DNA from: Luteococcus peritonei
GTDB taxonomy: Bacteria > Actinomycetota > Actinomycetes > Propionibacteriales > Propionibacteriaceae
Direction: 5' to 3'
Length of the DNA stretch: 64,000 nucleotides
Assembly (NCBI RefSeq): GCF_039526385.1
Contig: NZ_BAAAIX010000014.1
Coordinates: forward strand, 1 to 64,000
Part shown: positions 35,202-44,434 of the stretch, in pieces
Numbering within the stretch: the stretch's first letter is position 1
Layout of the letters: the number at the start of each line of letters is the position of its first letter
Made by a program: the position numbers and the translations under genes
The notes under the pieces: model-generated
What the model saw: only the letters and a program-made list of their open reading frames with translations
Told to the model about the DNA's origin: nothing
Databases searched by the model: none

Positions 35202-35849
35202 ATGGCCAAGCGCAAGACCGTCCTGCAGGTGAGCGGACTCACCAAGTCCTACGGCGAGCACGTCATCGTCGACGACTTCAACCTCACCGTCTCCGAGGGC
35301 GAGGCGGTCGCCCTGACGGGACGCAACGGAGCCGGCAAGTCCACCGTGCTGCGCTGCGTCATCGGCGCCGACCGCCCCACCGAGGGCACGATCGAGGTCT
35401 GCGGCATGCCGATGAACGAGATCAACCCCGAGGTCCGCCGCAACGTGGCCACCGTGATCGACGACCTGGACTTCTTCCCCGACCTGTCGGTGGTCGAGCA
35501 CCTCGACCTGTTGGCCCGGGCCCATGGCCTGGCCGATCCCGATGCGCTGGTCGACGAGGTGCTGGACGAGGTGCAGCTGGTGCCGCAGGCCGCCCAGCTG
35601 CCCGGCACGCTGAGCTCCGGCCAGCGCCGCCGCCTGGCCCTGGCCACCGCCTTCGTGCGGCCCCGCAAGCTGCTGGTGCTCGACGAGCCGGAGCAGCGGC
35701 TCGACGTGGAGGGCATCGCCTGGCTGGGGCGCCGGCTGCGACGCGAGATGGACGAGGGCCTGGCCATCGTGATGGCCTCCCACGAGCCCAGCCTGGTGGC
35801 GGCGCTCGGAGCCCGTTCCGTCGAGCTGGGAGGCCCGCGCGGTGAGTGA
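35202..35849 (+). CDS. ABC transporter ATP-binding protein of an unassigned exporter-like pair
   Basis: The 215-residue ATPase has Walker A GRNGAGKST (40-48), the signature LSSGQ, and Walker B LLVLDEPEQRLD. The Gln of the Q-loop is not obvious where it is expected (NVATVIDDLDFFPDLSV). Its stop overlaps the next gene, a large membrane protein, by eight bases, so they form a transporter. ATG 35202 is used; an in-frame ATG at 35193 is also possible, with a -10-like GACAAT just upstream. The substrate is unknown. Confidence 0.8.
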   Translation: MAKRKTVLQVSGLTKSYGEHVIVDDFNLTVSEGEAVALTGRNGAGKSTVLRCVIGADRPTEGTIEVCGMPMNEINPEVRRNVATVIDDLDFFPDLSVVEHLDLLARAHGLADPDALVDEVLDEVQLVPQAAQLPGTLSSGQRRRLALATAFVRPRKLLVLDEPEQRLDVEGIAWLGRRLRREMDEGLAIVMASHEPSLVAALGARSVELGGPRGE

Positions 35850-37590
35850 GCAGGGCACCGTCGTGGAGACCGCCGAACCGCTGGCCAGCGAGTACGCGGC
35901 CGACGAGAAGCAGCTGCGGCTGCTGATGAAGGACTGGCGCCAGGGCCGCGCCACCCGCAACCTGCGCCAGGCGCTCTCCGACGCCTACGTGATGGTCTTC
36001 GCCCTCGTGATGGTCGGCGCCATGGTGGCCAATGTGCTCATCCGGGCGCAGCAGACCGCCGGTGAGTGCGACACCTTGGCCTGCACCTCCGCTCGGGGGC
36101 TGCTGCCCTGGGCCGCCCTGTTCGGCGTGCTGGGCGGTGCGCTGGCCCTGTGCCGGATGTTCGGTCCGGTGCTGGCCTCCGCTGCCGAGGGCTTCTGGCT
36201 GATGGACGCCCCGATCGAGCGCGCCCGGCTGCTGCGCGGCCGCCTCACCCTGGCGCTCGGCCTGGCGCTGGCCGCCGGTGGCGTGCTGGGTGGCCTGGTG
36301 GCGGCGCTCACCGGCTCCCCGGGCCTCGACGTGGTCGCCTGGGTGGTGGCCACCGCCCTGGGCGCCGCCGGCATCGTGGCCTTCGCCGCGGCCGAGCAGG
36401 GCGCCGAGCGCACCCTGCCGGTGCGCCTGCTGCAGGGCCTGGCCTGGCTGGCCGCCATGGCCACCATGCTGGCCGTGGTGGCCACGGCCACCGGACGCCT
36501 GCACCTGGACATCTCCGCCAGCCGCACGGCCCAGCTGGCCGGTCTGGTGGGGGCGCTCGGGACGGTCCTGCTGCTGGCGGGCGGTCTGCTCGCCCGCACC
36601 CGGCTCAATGCCATTCGACGGGCCCGGCTGCTCTCCGGCGGCTCGCTGGCCGCCGGCATGCAGGGCGCCATGTTCGCCCTCGACTTCGGTCTGATGCGCG
36701 ACATCCTGGTGGAGCGCGAGGCGATGGCGCGCGGCAGCGTGCGCCCAACCCGTGGCCGGGGTCATGGCACCACGGCGCTGGTCTGGCGCGACCTGCAGCG
36801 CCTGGTGCGCTTCCCGCGCCCTCTGCTCCTGCTGCTGGCCAGCGTGCTGGTGCCCTACTCGGTCCAGGCGCTGGGGCTGGGCACGCTGAACGTCGCCATC
36901 TCCGCCCTGGTGCTGCTGGCCGCGCTGATCCCGCTCTTCGGCAGTCTGCGCGTACTTTCCCGCACCAAGGGCCTGGCCCGTTGCCTGCCGATGAGCACCT
37001 CCGAGATCCGCACCGCGGCCACCATCGTGCCGAGCGTCCTGGCGCTGCTCTGGTGGATCGCCGTCACGCCCGCCTTCATGGGGGTTGGCACCGAGGTGCG
37101 CCGCAGCTTCGCGCAGGGTTCCATGGTGGCGCTGGCCTGCACCGCCGCCGGCCTGGTGGGCGCGGTGCGCTGGGTCAGCGCCAAGCCGGCCGACTACTCC
37201 TCGCCCATGGTCTCCACCAGTGCTGGCGCGCTGCCGCCCGGCCTGGCCATGAACCTGGTGCGCGGCTTCGACATGGTGGCGCTGATCACCCTCCCGGTGG
37301 TCTTCGGGCTCAGCCCGTGGTTCTCGCTGGTGATCGCCGCCGTCGCCTTCTCGATCCTGCGGATGGGGGGCATGGATCCCGAGGCGCTGCAGGCGCAGCG
37401 CGAGGAGCAGCAGCGCCTGCTGGAGGAGGCGCGAGGTGGCAAGAAGCCGGCCGGCGCCCCGCAGAAGCGGCCCGCCCAGCAGGCCGGCGCCAAGCAGTCC
37501 CCGGGCGGGCAGGCGAAGGGCAGCCAGCCCCAGGGCAAGAAGGTGGTGCAGCGCAAGGGAGGCGCCACCCGCGCGCCGCGCAAGAAGTAG
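35842..37590 (+). CDS. Large ABC-type membrane protein (DUF6297-like), partner of the preceding ATPase
   Basis: The 582-residue protein has about twelve hydrophobic spans between residues 45 and 510 and a basic, Gln/Lys/Gly-rich tail of about 70 residues ending in RAPRKK. It resembles actinobacterial membrane proteins that I recall being called DUF6297, which often sit beside an ABC ATPase. It starts at GTG 35842 inside the ATPase gene. FWLMDAPIERARLLRGRL and LARCLPMSTSEIRTA look like cytoplasmic coupling regions. No function can be assigned. Confidence 0.65.
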   Translation: MSEQGTVVETAEPLASEYAADEKQLRLLMKDWRQGRATRNLRQALSDAYVMVFALVMVGAMVANVLIRAQQTAGECDTLACTSARGLLPWAALFGVLGGALALCRMFGPVLASAAEGFWLMDAPIERARLLRGRLTLALGLALAAGGVLGGLVAALTGSPGLDVVAWVVATALGAAGIVAFAAAEQGAERTLPVRLLQGLAWLAAMATMLAVVATATGRLHLDISASRTAQLAGLVGALGTVLLLAGGLLARTRLNAIRRARLLSGGSLAAGMQGAMFALDFGLMRDILVEREAMARGSVRPTRGRGHGTTALVWRDLQRLVRFPRPLLLLLASVLVPYSVQALGLGTLNVAISALVLLAALIPLFGSLRVLSRTKGLARCLPMSTSEIRTAATIVPSVLALLWWIAVTPAFMGVGTEVRRSFAQGSMVALACTAAGLVGAVRWVSAKPADYSSPMVSTSAGALPPGLAMNLVRGFDMVALITLPVVFGLSPWFSLVIAAVAFSILRMGGMDPEALQAQREEQQRLLEEARGGKKPAGAPQKRPAQQAGAKQSPGGQAKGSQPQGKKVVQRKGGATRAPRKK

Positions 37591-37616
37591 CGAACCCGGG
37601 CTGCCCACGGGTCGAG

Positions 37617-37636
37617 GGGCGGTCAGCAGGCCGCCC
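37617..37636. terminator. Possible hairpin between convergent genes
   Basis: GGGCGG (37617-37622) and CCGCCC (37631-37636) form a 6-bp stem with an 8-base loop in the 54-base gap between the DUF6297-like gene and menF. It is short and has no T-run. Confidence 0.35.
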
Positions 37637-37644
37637 GGCCCGGC

Positions 37645-38892
37645 TCAGTCGCCCAGCAGTGCCTGGCGCATCGGGGCGAACTTGGCCTCGGTCTCGGTGA
37701 GTTCCTCCTCGGGTACCGAGTCGCGCACGATCCCGCACCCGGCGAAGAGCTGCATCCGGTGCTCGTCGGTGACATCCAGCTGACCACCCCGCAGGGCGAT
37801 CGCCCACTCGCCGTCACCGGCCGTGTCGATCCAGCCCACCGGGCCCGCATAGTGGCCGCGGTCCAGATCCTCCAGCTCGGCGATCAGCTCGCGGGCCACG
37901 GGGGTGGGGGTGCCGCAGACCGCCGCCGAGGGGTGCAGGGCCGAGGCCAGGGCCAGGCTCGAGGTGCCGGGGCGCACCACGCCGGTGATGTCGGTGGCCA
38001 GGTGCAGCACATTGGGCAGCTCCAGCACGAAGGGGGAGTCCGGGACGTTCATGCCGGTGCAGAAGGGCTCCAGCGCCTGGGTCACGCTCTCCACGGCGAA
38101 CTCGTGCTCGCGCATGTCCTTGGCCGAGCCGGTCAGCACGCTGGCCAGCTCGCTGGCATCGGCGGCCTCCGGACGTCGAACCGTGCCGGCCAGCACCCGG
38201 GAGGCAGCCAGGCCGCCCTCGGTGCGCACCAGCATCTCCGGCGAGGCGCCCACCATCTGGTCCACCAAGTAGGTCCAGCAGTCGCGATAGCGGTTGACCA
38301 GCTGCAGCACCAGCCAGCGCGGGTCCAGCGGCAGCTCGGTGCGGGCCACCAGCTCGCGCGCCAGCACCACCTTGTCCACCTGGCCGGCCCGGATCAGCGC
38401 CACCAGCTCGGCGACGGTCTTCTCCCACTGCTCGGCACCCTGGCTGCCCTCCACCAGCTCCACGCGGCCCGGGGCCTGTGGCTCGCCCTGCAGCTCGGGC
38501 ATCTGGTCGACCACCTCGCCGGTGCCGATCCGGGTCATCCAGCACTGGCCGCGTCGCCGCCCCAGCACCACCTCGGGCACCACCAGGGTGGACAGCTCGC
38601 CGGAGTGGTCGGGATCGAAGGTGAACGATCCGAAGGCGATCGGGCCGGTGCCGGAGACTCCCCACAGCTCGGTCTCGTTCTCGATCGACTGGGAGAACTC
38701 GCCCCACCAGACGTCGGCGGCCTGCGGGGTGTCACCGCTGAAGCGGGCCACCTCGCCCAGCCCGATCACGCCGTCGCCGCGACGCAGGAAGGCCTGCGAC
38801 TGGCCGGGGACCAGGAAGCGTTCCAGGTTGCCCGGGTCGTCGATGGCGACGGTGCGGGCGTGCAGGCGCTCGGAGCCGGGGTTGACGATCAC
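37645..38892 (-). CDS. menF: Isochorismate synthase
   Basis: The 415-residue chorismate-using enzyme converts chorismate to isochorismate, the entry to menaquinone. The C-terminal domain shows the family pattern: KVVLARELVART, SPEMLVRTEGG, AGTVRRPEA, a conserved Glu region DMREHEFAVESV, HPSAAVCGTPTPVA and AGCGIV near the end. Isochorismate synthase is more likely than salicylate or anthranilate synthase because the other men genes surround it. A siderophore role through 2,3-dihydroxybenzoate cannot be excluded, but no ent genes are seen. The start is GTG 38892. Confidence 0.9.
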   Translation of the reverse strand: MIVNPGSERLHARTVAIDDPGNLERFLVPGQSQAFLRRGDGVIGLGEVARFSGDTPQAADVWWGEFSQSIENETELWGVSGTGPIAFGSFTFDPDHSGELSTLVVPEVVLGRRRGQCWMTRIGTGEVVDQMPELQGEPQAPGRVELVEGSQGAEQWEKTVAELVALIRAGQVDKVVLARELVARTELPLDPRWLVLQLVNRYRDCWTYLVDQMVGASPEMLVRTEGGLAASRVLAGTVRRPEAADASELASVLTGSAKDMREHEFAVESVTQALEPFCTGMNVPDSPFVLELPNVLHLATDITGVVRPGTSSLALASALHPSAAVCGTPTPVARELIAELEDLDRGHYAGPVGWIDTAGDGEWAIALRGGQLDVTDEHRMQLFAGCGIVRDSVPEEELTETEAKFAPMRQALLGD

Positions 38893-38898
38893 CTGCCC

Positions 38899-38904
38899 AT
38901 GCTA
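38899..38904 (-). promoter_or_regulatory. -10 box of menF (leaderless start)
   Basis: On the minus strand TAGCAT ends six bases before the GTG of menF. It is one of a set of closely spaced -10 boxes in this window. Confidence 0.5.
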
Positions 38905-39138
38905 GCCAGCGGCCGACCCAGCGTTGAAATGGACCTAATTGGGAAACTTTTTCCTTGTCTAATTCGAGGTCATTTCTCCTTGTCGTACGGCGAAAAGCGG
39001 GCCTGCAGGTCCATGCGGGGCGTCATTTGGGTTCCACTGCCGGAATGGGCCTAGACTCAGCTCCGAAGACCCCCCGCCACCTGTCGCAGTGCGCCAACCG
39101 GTCACTGGTCCGGGGGTTCTCATGGATCAGGGGTGAGG
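38905..39138. other. Divergent, relatively A/T-rich control region between menF and the menJ-nuo genes
   Basis: Bases from about 38920 to 39000 are clearly richer in A and T than their surroundings. TCCTTGTC occurs twice (38952-38959 and 38977-38984), 25 bases apart. TAGACT at 39052-39057 is a likely -10 box for the menJ-nuo transcript, with TTGGGT (39027-39032) as a poor -35 at 19-base spacing. The leader would be about 75-80 bases. Confidence 0.5.
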
Positions 39139-40497
39139 ATGTCGCAGACTGAGCAGCCCGGCATGGCCACGAGGCCCGGCCGGCCGGTCGACGCCACCCG
39201 GTCCGAGGCCGCACCGTCGGCATCCGAGCGCAGCTTCGACGTCGTCGTCGTGGGCGCCGGCCCCGGCGGCTCGGCCACCGCGGCCCACCTGGCACGCCGT
39301 GGCCTGTCCGTCGCCCTGCTGGAGAAGGCCACCTTCCCGCGGGACAAGATCTGCGGCGACGGGCTCACCCCGCGCGCGGTGCGCGCCCTGGTCAAGCTGG
39401 GCGTGGACATCAGCGAGGCCAACGGCTTCCACCGCAACGAGGGCCTGCGGATCTACGGCGGCGAGCTGAGTCAAGCCTCCGGCAAGGACCTGTTCATGGC
39501 CTGGCCCGAGCTCACCGACTTCCCCAACTTCGGGCTCACCTGCGCCCGGATGGAGCTGGACGAGAAGCTGGCTCGCCATGCTGCCTCGCTGGGCGTCGAG
39601 CTGGTGGAGGGTGCCGCCGTCAACGGTCCGGTGCTCGACGAGCAGGGCGATCGGATCATCGGGGTCACCACCAAGGACGGCCGTCGGTGGATGGCTCCGG
39701 TGGTGGTGGCCGCCGACGGCGTCAGCTCCCGGCTGGGCGTGGCGATGGGCGTGCAGAAGCTCGACGAGCGCCCGATGGGCGTCGCGGTGCGCGCCTACTA
39801 CCGCAGCCCGCGCGGCGAGGACGACTTCATGGAGTCCTGGCTGGAGCTGTGGGACGGCGAGCCCCACTCCTCCGACGTGCTGCCCGGCTACGGCTGGATC
39901 TTCCCGATGGGCAACGGCGTGGTCAACGTCGGCCTCGGCATGCTCAGCACCTCCGACGCTTTCCAGACCACCGACTACAAGGAGCTCATGAAGCGCTGGC
40001 TGGACGCCACGCCGACGGAGTGGGGCCTGCGCGAGGGGAACCGGATCGGTGCGATCCGCGGCGCCGCGCTGCCGATGGGCTTCGACCGCAAGCCCGCCTA
40101 CGCCCGTGGCCTGCTGCTGGTGGGCGACGCCGGCGGCATGGTGAACCCGTTCAACGGTGAGGGCATCGACTACGCGCTGGAGGCCGCCGAGCTGGCGGCC
40201 GACGCGATCGCCGAGGCCCATGCCCGGGGCATCGGCAGCCCTGCGGCCGAGCGCGCGCTGGAGGGCTATGCCAGCCACCTCAAGCGCTCCTTCGGGGGCT
40301 ACTTCCGGCTGGGGCACATCTTTGCCAAGCTGATCGGCAACCCCCACGTGATGCACGTGTGCATCAGGTACGGGCTGCCCCGCAAGCGGCTGATGAGGTT
40401 GGTGCACAAGCTGCTCGCCAACCTCACCGACCAGCGGGGTGGGGACCTGGACGACCACATCATCAACACGCTGACCAGGGTGGTGCCCAAGGCATGA
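39139..40497 (+). CDS. menJ: Geranylgeranyl reductase-family flavoprotein, probable menaquinone reductase MenJ
   Basis: The 452-residue flavoprotein has the FAD-binding VVVGAGPGGSATAAHLARRG motif after about 30 polar residues, DKICGDGLTPRAV, and the second FAD motif LLVGDAGGMVNPFNGEGIDYA. These match the GGR family, whose mycobacterial member MenJ saturates one isoprene unit of the menaquinone tail. Its place directly before nuoA and within the men cluster supports that role over chlorophyll or archaeal lipid reductases. ATG 39139 has GGGGTGAGG upstream. A GTG two codons earlier is possible. Confidence 0.8.
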   Translation: MSQTEQPGMATRPGRPVDATRSEAAPSASERSFDVVVVGAGPGGSATAAHLARRGLSVALLEKATFPRDKICGDGLTPRAVRALVKLGVDISEANGFHRNEGLRIYGGELSQASGKDLFMAWPELTDFPNFGLTCARMELDEKLARHAASLGVELVEGAAVNGPVLDEQGDRIIGVTTKDGRRWMAPVVVAADGVSSRLGVAMGVQKLDERPMGVAVRAYYRSPRGEDDFMESWLELWDGEPHSSDVLPGYGWIFPMGNGVVNVGLGMLSTSDAFQTTDYKELMKRWLDATPTEWGLREGNRIGAIRGAALPMGFDRKPAYARGLLLVGDAGGMVNPFNGEGIDYALEAAELAADAIAEAHARGIGSPAAERALEGYASHLKRSFGGYFRLGHIFAKLIGNPHVMHVCIRYGLPRKRLMRLVHKLLANLTDQRGGDLDDHIINTLTRVVPKA

Positions 40498-40555
40498 GCG
40501 CGCACCGTCTCCTGACAGCTTCGAACCACGCACTCCCGAGGAAGGGCCAACGGCC

Positions 40556-40915
40556 ATGAATCCCTACATCGCGATCGCCGGCCTGGCAGGTCTGGGCGCC
40601 GTCTTCGTCCTGGTGATGGTGGCGCTGAACCTGCTCTTCAGCCCGACCCGGAAGAACCGTGCCAAGCACGAGACATACGAGTGCGGCATCGACCCCACCC
40701 CGCAGGCGCAGGGCGGCGGCCGCTTCCCGGTGAAGTACTACGTGATCGCGATGCTCTACATCATCTTCGACATCGAGATCGTCTTCCTCTACCCGTGGGC
40801 CGTCAGCTTCAACCAGCTGGGCCTGTTCGCGGTGGTGGAGATGCTGCTGTTCATGCTGACCATCTTCATCGCCTACATCTACGTCTACCGCCGCGGCGGC
40901 CTCGACTGGGACTGA
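40556..40915 (+). CDS. nuoA: NADH-quinone oxidoreductase subunit A
   Basis: The 119-residue membrane subunit with three spans is part of the proton-pumping arm of complex I. YECGIDPTPQAQGGGRFPVKYY is the conserved loop after the first span. The short C-terminal YRRGGLDWD is family-typical. GAGGAAGGGCC precedes the ATG. It is the first of fourteen nuo genes and lies 58 bases after menJ. Confidence 0.95.
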   Translation: MNPYIAIAGLAGLGAVFVLVMVALNLLFSPTRKNRAKHETYECGIDPTPQAQGGGRFPVKYYVIAMLYIIFDIEIVFLYPWAVSFNQLGLFAVVEMLLFMLTIFIAYIYVYRRGGLDWD

Positions 40916-40943
40916 GTCCCCAGCAGATCGAAGGGAAATCAAC

Positions 40944-41489
40944 ATGACCAACGAAGACGGCAGCGTCCTGCTCGCCTCCTCCGAGGCCCTGGTGGGCTGG
41001 CTGCGCAAGACCTCCTTCTGGCCGCTCACGATGGGTCTGGCCTGCTGCGCCATCGAGATGATCTCCTACGGCGGCCCGCGCCACGACGCCGCCCGCTGGG
41101 GCCATGAGGTCTTCCGCGCCTCGCCGCGTCAAGCGGACCTGATGATCGTCTCCGGCCGGCTGAGCCAGAAGATGGCCCCGGTCGTGCGCCAGCTCTACGA
41201 CCAGATGCCCAACCCCAAGTGGGTCATCTCGATGGGCGCCTGCGCCTCCTCGGGCGGCATCTTCAACAACTACGCGATCGTGCAGGGCTGCGACCACATC
41301 GTGCCGGTCGACTACTACCTGCCCGGCTGCCCGCCCAACCCGGACCAGCTGATCGACGCCATCTTCAAGCTGCGCTCCGACATCCAGCACTACCCGCTGC
41401 TGGGCGACATGCAGCGCAAGCAGGAGCGCGACGAGGCCGCCGCCCTGGTGGCCACCCCCACCCATGAGATGAAGGGCCTCATGCGATGA
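40944..41489 (+). CDS. nuoB: NADH-quinone oxidoreductase subunit B
   Basis: The 181-residue subunit binds the terminal [4Fe-4S] cluster N2 that reduces the quinone. The ligands are the two adjacent cysteines in LACCAIEMI, one in GACASSGG and one in PGCPPNPDQLID. The C-terminus overlaps nuoC by four bases (ATGA). Confidence 0.97.
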   Translation: MTNEDGSVLLASSEALVGWLRKTSFWPLTMGLACCAIEMISYGGPRHDAARWGHEVFRASPRQADLMIVSGRLSQKMAPVVRQLYDQMPNPKWVISMGACASSGGIFNNYAIVQGCDHIVPVDYYLPGCPPNPDQLIDAIFKLRSDIQHYPLLGDMQRKQERDEAAALVATPTHEMKGLMR

Positions 41490-42286
41490 GCGACGAGACC
41501 AGGCCCACCCAGGGCAACCTGGACAGCGGCAAGACCATCGACGAGAAGGTGACCTCCCCGGAGGCCGCCCCCAAGGCCGGCGTGGAGCGCGAGGACGCGC
41601 AGCAGTCGGGCGAGATCGGCCTGGACCAGGTCGAGGCGCCCGCCGTCGAGCCCTATGTCGTCAAGAAGTCCGAGGGCATGTGGGGCAAGACCTCGCCCGA
41701 CACCTCGGGCTATGCCGGCATGATGCGCACGGTCGAGTTCCCCGGCATCGCCCAGCGCCCCTACGGCGGCTGGTTCGACCAGGTGGCCGACCGGCTCGAG
41801 CAGCTGGTGCCGGGCCACGGCACCGGCCGGGTCCTGGTGGACCGCGGCGAGCTGACCATCTTCGTGCGTCCCGAGCACATCCAGGCGGTCTGCCGCGCGC
41901 TGCGTGACGACCCGGACCTGCGCTTCGAGATCCTCAGCGGCGTGAGCGGTGTGCACTATCCCGACATGGCGGGGGAGGAGCTGCACGTGGTCTACCACCT
42001 GCTCTCGCTGACCCACAACCGCCGGTTCCGCCTCGAGGTGAGCCTGCCCGACGGCCACCCGCACATCCCCTCGGTGGTGGACACCTACCCGATGGCCAAC
42101 TACCACGAGCGCGAGACCTGGGACATGTTCGGGATCGTCTTCGACGGCCACCCGGCCCTCACCCGCGTCCTGATGCCGGACGACTGGGTGGGTCACCCGC
42201 AGCGCAAGGACTACCCCCTGGGCGGCATCCCCGTCGAGTACAAGGGTGCGACGGTGCCCCCGCCGGACCAGCGCAGGAGCTACTGA
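41486..42286 (+). CDS. nuoC: NADH-quinone oxidoreductase subunit C
   Basis: The 266-residue subunit of the connecting arm has the 30-kDa signature YPMANYHERETWDMFGIVFDGHP. The first 60-70 residues (from MSDETRPTQGN to about VEPYVVKK) are charged and low in hydrophobics, an N-terminal extension beyond the core family. Such extensions occur in actinobacterial NuoC. It ends one base into the nuoD start (TGATG). Confidence 0.95.
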   Translation: MSDETRPTQGNLDSGKTIDEKVTSPEAAPKAGVEREDAQQSGEIGLDQVEAPAVEPYVVKKSEGMWGKTSPDTSGYAGMMRTVEFPGIAQRPYGGWFDQVADRLEQLVPGHGTGRVLVDRGELTIFVRPEHIQAVCRALRDDPDLRFEILSGVSGVHYPDMAGEELHVVYHLLSLTHNRRFRLEVSLPDGHPHIPSVVDTYPMANYHERETWDMFGIVFDGHPALTRVLMPDDWVGHPQRKDYPLGGIPVEYKGATVPPPDQRRSY

Positions 42287-43623
42287 TGAGCCACGCCATG
42301 AACGACCTGTACGCGCAGCCCAACGAGGCTCCCGCGGACCACGTCTACCTCACCCAGGGTTCCGACTGGGACGAGATCGTGCACGAGCAGGCGGAGCGCG
42401 GTGACGAGACCATCGTGGTCAACTTCGGCCCGCACCACCCCTCGACCCACGGCGTGCTGCGCATGGTGCTGGAGCTGGACGGCGAGAACGTCGTCTCGCT
42501 GCGCCCCGGCATCGGCTTCCTGCACACCGGCATCGAGAAGAACATGGAGTTCCGCACCTGGACCCAGGGCGTGACCTACATCACCCGCGCCAACTACGTG
42601 GCGAACATGTTCAACGAGGCGGTCTACTGCCTCGGCGTGGAGAAGCTGCTGGGCATCACGGTGCCCGAGCGTGCCGACGTGATGCGCGTTCTGGTGATGG
42701 AGGTCAACCGGATCGCCTCCCACCTGGTGGCCGTCGGTACCGGCAGCCTCGAGCTGGGTGCCACCTCGGTGGCCGAGGTCGCGCTGCGCGAGCGAGAGAT
42801 GTGCCTGGAGTTCCTGCAGGCCATCACCGGCCTGCGCATGAACAATGCCTTCATCCGCCCCGGCGGCGTGGCCTGCGACCTGCCCGACGACGGCCTCGAC
42901 CGGCTGCGCGAGCTGATCCACTGGCTGGACAAGCACCTGCCCGAGATCGGCGCCTTCTGCAATGCCAACCCGGTCTTCCGGGCCCGGCTCGAGGACGTGG
43001 CGACGCTGGACCTGACCGCCTGCATGGCGCTCGGTGTCACCGGCCCGCCGCTGCGCGCCACCGGTCACCCCTGGGACCTGCGCAAGGTGCAGCCCTACTG
43101 CGGCTACGAGAACTACGACTTCGACGTGGTCACCTGGGACACCCAGGACTGCTACGGGCGCTTCCGGATCCGCGTCGAGGAGATGCAGCAGTCGGTGCGC
43201 ATCCTCAAGCAGTGCCTCGACAAGCTGGAGGCCACCATGGGCCAGCCGGTGATGGTGGAGGACCCGCACGTCAAGTGGCCGGCGCAGCTCTCCCTGGGCC
43301 CCGACGGCCAGGGCAACTCCAACGAGCACATCAAGCACATCATGGGCGAGTCCATGGAGGCGCTGATCCACCACTTCAAGATCGTCACCGAGGGCTTCCA
43401 GGTGCCGGCCGGCCAGGTCTACACCTCCGTCGAGGCACCCGGCGGCGAGCTGTCCATGCACCTGGTCAGCGACGGCGGCACCCGTCCCTTCCGCGCCCAC
43501 CTGCGCGACCCAGGCTTCAACCACATGCAGGCGCTGCCGGCGCTGTGCGAGGGCGGCATGCTCTCCGACATCATCCCGGCCGTCGCCTCCATCGACCCCG
43601 TGATGGGTGGCGTGGACCGATGA
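42286..43623 (+). CDS. nuoD: NADH-quinone oxidoreductase subunit D
   Basis: The 445-residue 49-kDa-type subunit forms the quinone pocket with NuoB. NFGPHHPSTHGVLRMVLELDG contains the quinone-site histidines, and RPGIGFLHTGIEKNMEFRTW follows. A Met four residues after the chosen start (MNDLYAQP) is an alternative. NuoC and NuoD are separate, not fused as in E. coli. Confidence 0.97.
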   Translation: MSHAMNDLYAQPNEAPADHVYLTQGSDWDEIVHEQAERGDETIVVNFGPHHPSTHGVLRMVLELDGENVVSLRPGIGFLHTGIEKNMEFRTWTQGVTYITRANYVANMFNEAVYCLGVEKLLGITVPERADVMRVLVMEVNRIASHLVAVGTGSLELGATSVAEVALREREMCLEFLQAITGLRMNNAFIRPGGVACDLPDDGLDRLRELIHWLDKHLPEIGAFCNANPVFRARLEDVATLDLTACMALGVTGPPLRATGHPWDLRKVQPYCGYENYDFDVVTWDTQDCYGRFRIRVEEMQQSVRILKQCLDKLEATMGQPVMVEDPHVKWPAQLSLGPDGQGNSNEHIKHIMGESMEALIHHFKIVTEGFQVPAGQVYTSVEAPGGELSMHLVSDGGTRPFRAHLRDPGFNHMQALPALCEGGMLSDIIPAVASIDPVMGGVDR

Positions 43624-43687
43624 GGTCCCGCGTCGCAGCAGGGGGCACGACCCCCCTCGAACCCCCCGCAGCCAAGGAGGCCACCGC

Positions 43688-44434
43688 ATGAGCGGCCACG
43701 AGTTCCAGTCCCACTTCGACGACGCCGAGGGCGGTGTCGACTTCTCCGACGAGTCGACGCTGATCGACGCCAACGGCATCGCGGAGATGCAGTCCATCGC
43801 GGACCGCTACCCGCACAAGCGCTCCGCGCTGCTGCCGATCCTGCACCTGGTGCAGTCCATCGACGGCCGCATCTCCCCGGCCGGCATCCGCATCGCCGCC
43901 GAGATCGTGGGCATGAGCGAGGCGCAGGTCTCCGGCGTGGCCACCTTCTACACGATGTACAAGCGTCGCCCGGCCGGCCAGCACCACATCGGCGTGTGCA
44001 CCACCACCACGTGCGCGGTGCTGGGCGGCGACATCCTGATGAGCTGCATGGAGCGCAAGCTCGGCATCGCCGAGGGCCAGACCACCAGCGACGGCAAGTT
44101 CTCGCTGGAGCGCGTCGAGTGCAATGCGGCCTGCGACTACGCGCCGGTGATGATGGTCAACTGGGAGTTCATGGACAACATGACCCCCGAGAAGGCCGAC
44201 GAGCTGATCGACGCCCTGGCCTCGGGCCAGGAGGTCCACGCCACCCGTGGCGCCACCATCACCAGCTGGAAGGAGGCCGAGCGCGTGCTCGCCGGCTTCC
44301 CCGACGGCCGCGCCGACGAGGGCCCCTCCGCCGGCGATCCCTCGCTGCACGGCCTGCGCGTCGCGCAGGAGCACGGCTGGCACGCACCCGACCCGGCAGA
44401 CATCCCTGCCCCCACCCAGGAGGAGTCGAAGTGA
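43688..44434 (+). CDS. nuoE: NADH-quinone oxidoreductase subunit E
   Basis: The 248-residue subunit carries the [2Fe-2S] cluster N1a. The ligands are in CTTTTCAVLGG (two Cys) and ECNAACDYAP (two Cys). A C-terminal stretch of about 70 residues (DEGPSAGDPSLHG onwards) is longer than in E. coli. The ATG at 43688 has AAGGAGG upstream. The frame before it is not coding. It overlaps nuoF by four bases. Confidence 0.95.
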   Translation: MSGHEFQSHFDDAEGGVDFSDESTLIDANGIAEMQSIADRYPHKRSALLPILHLVQSIDGRISPAGIRIAAEIVGMSEAQVSGVATFYTMYKRRPAGQHHIGVCTTTTCAVLGGDILMSCMERKLGIAEGQTTSDGKFSLERVECNAACDYAPVMMVNWEFMDNMTPEKADELIDALASGQEVHATRGATITSWKEAERVLAGFPDGRADEGPSAGDPSLHGLRVAQEHGWHAPDPADIPAPTQEESK

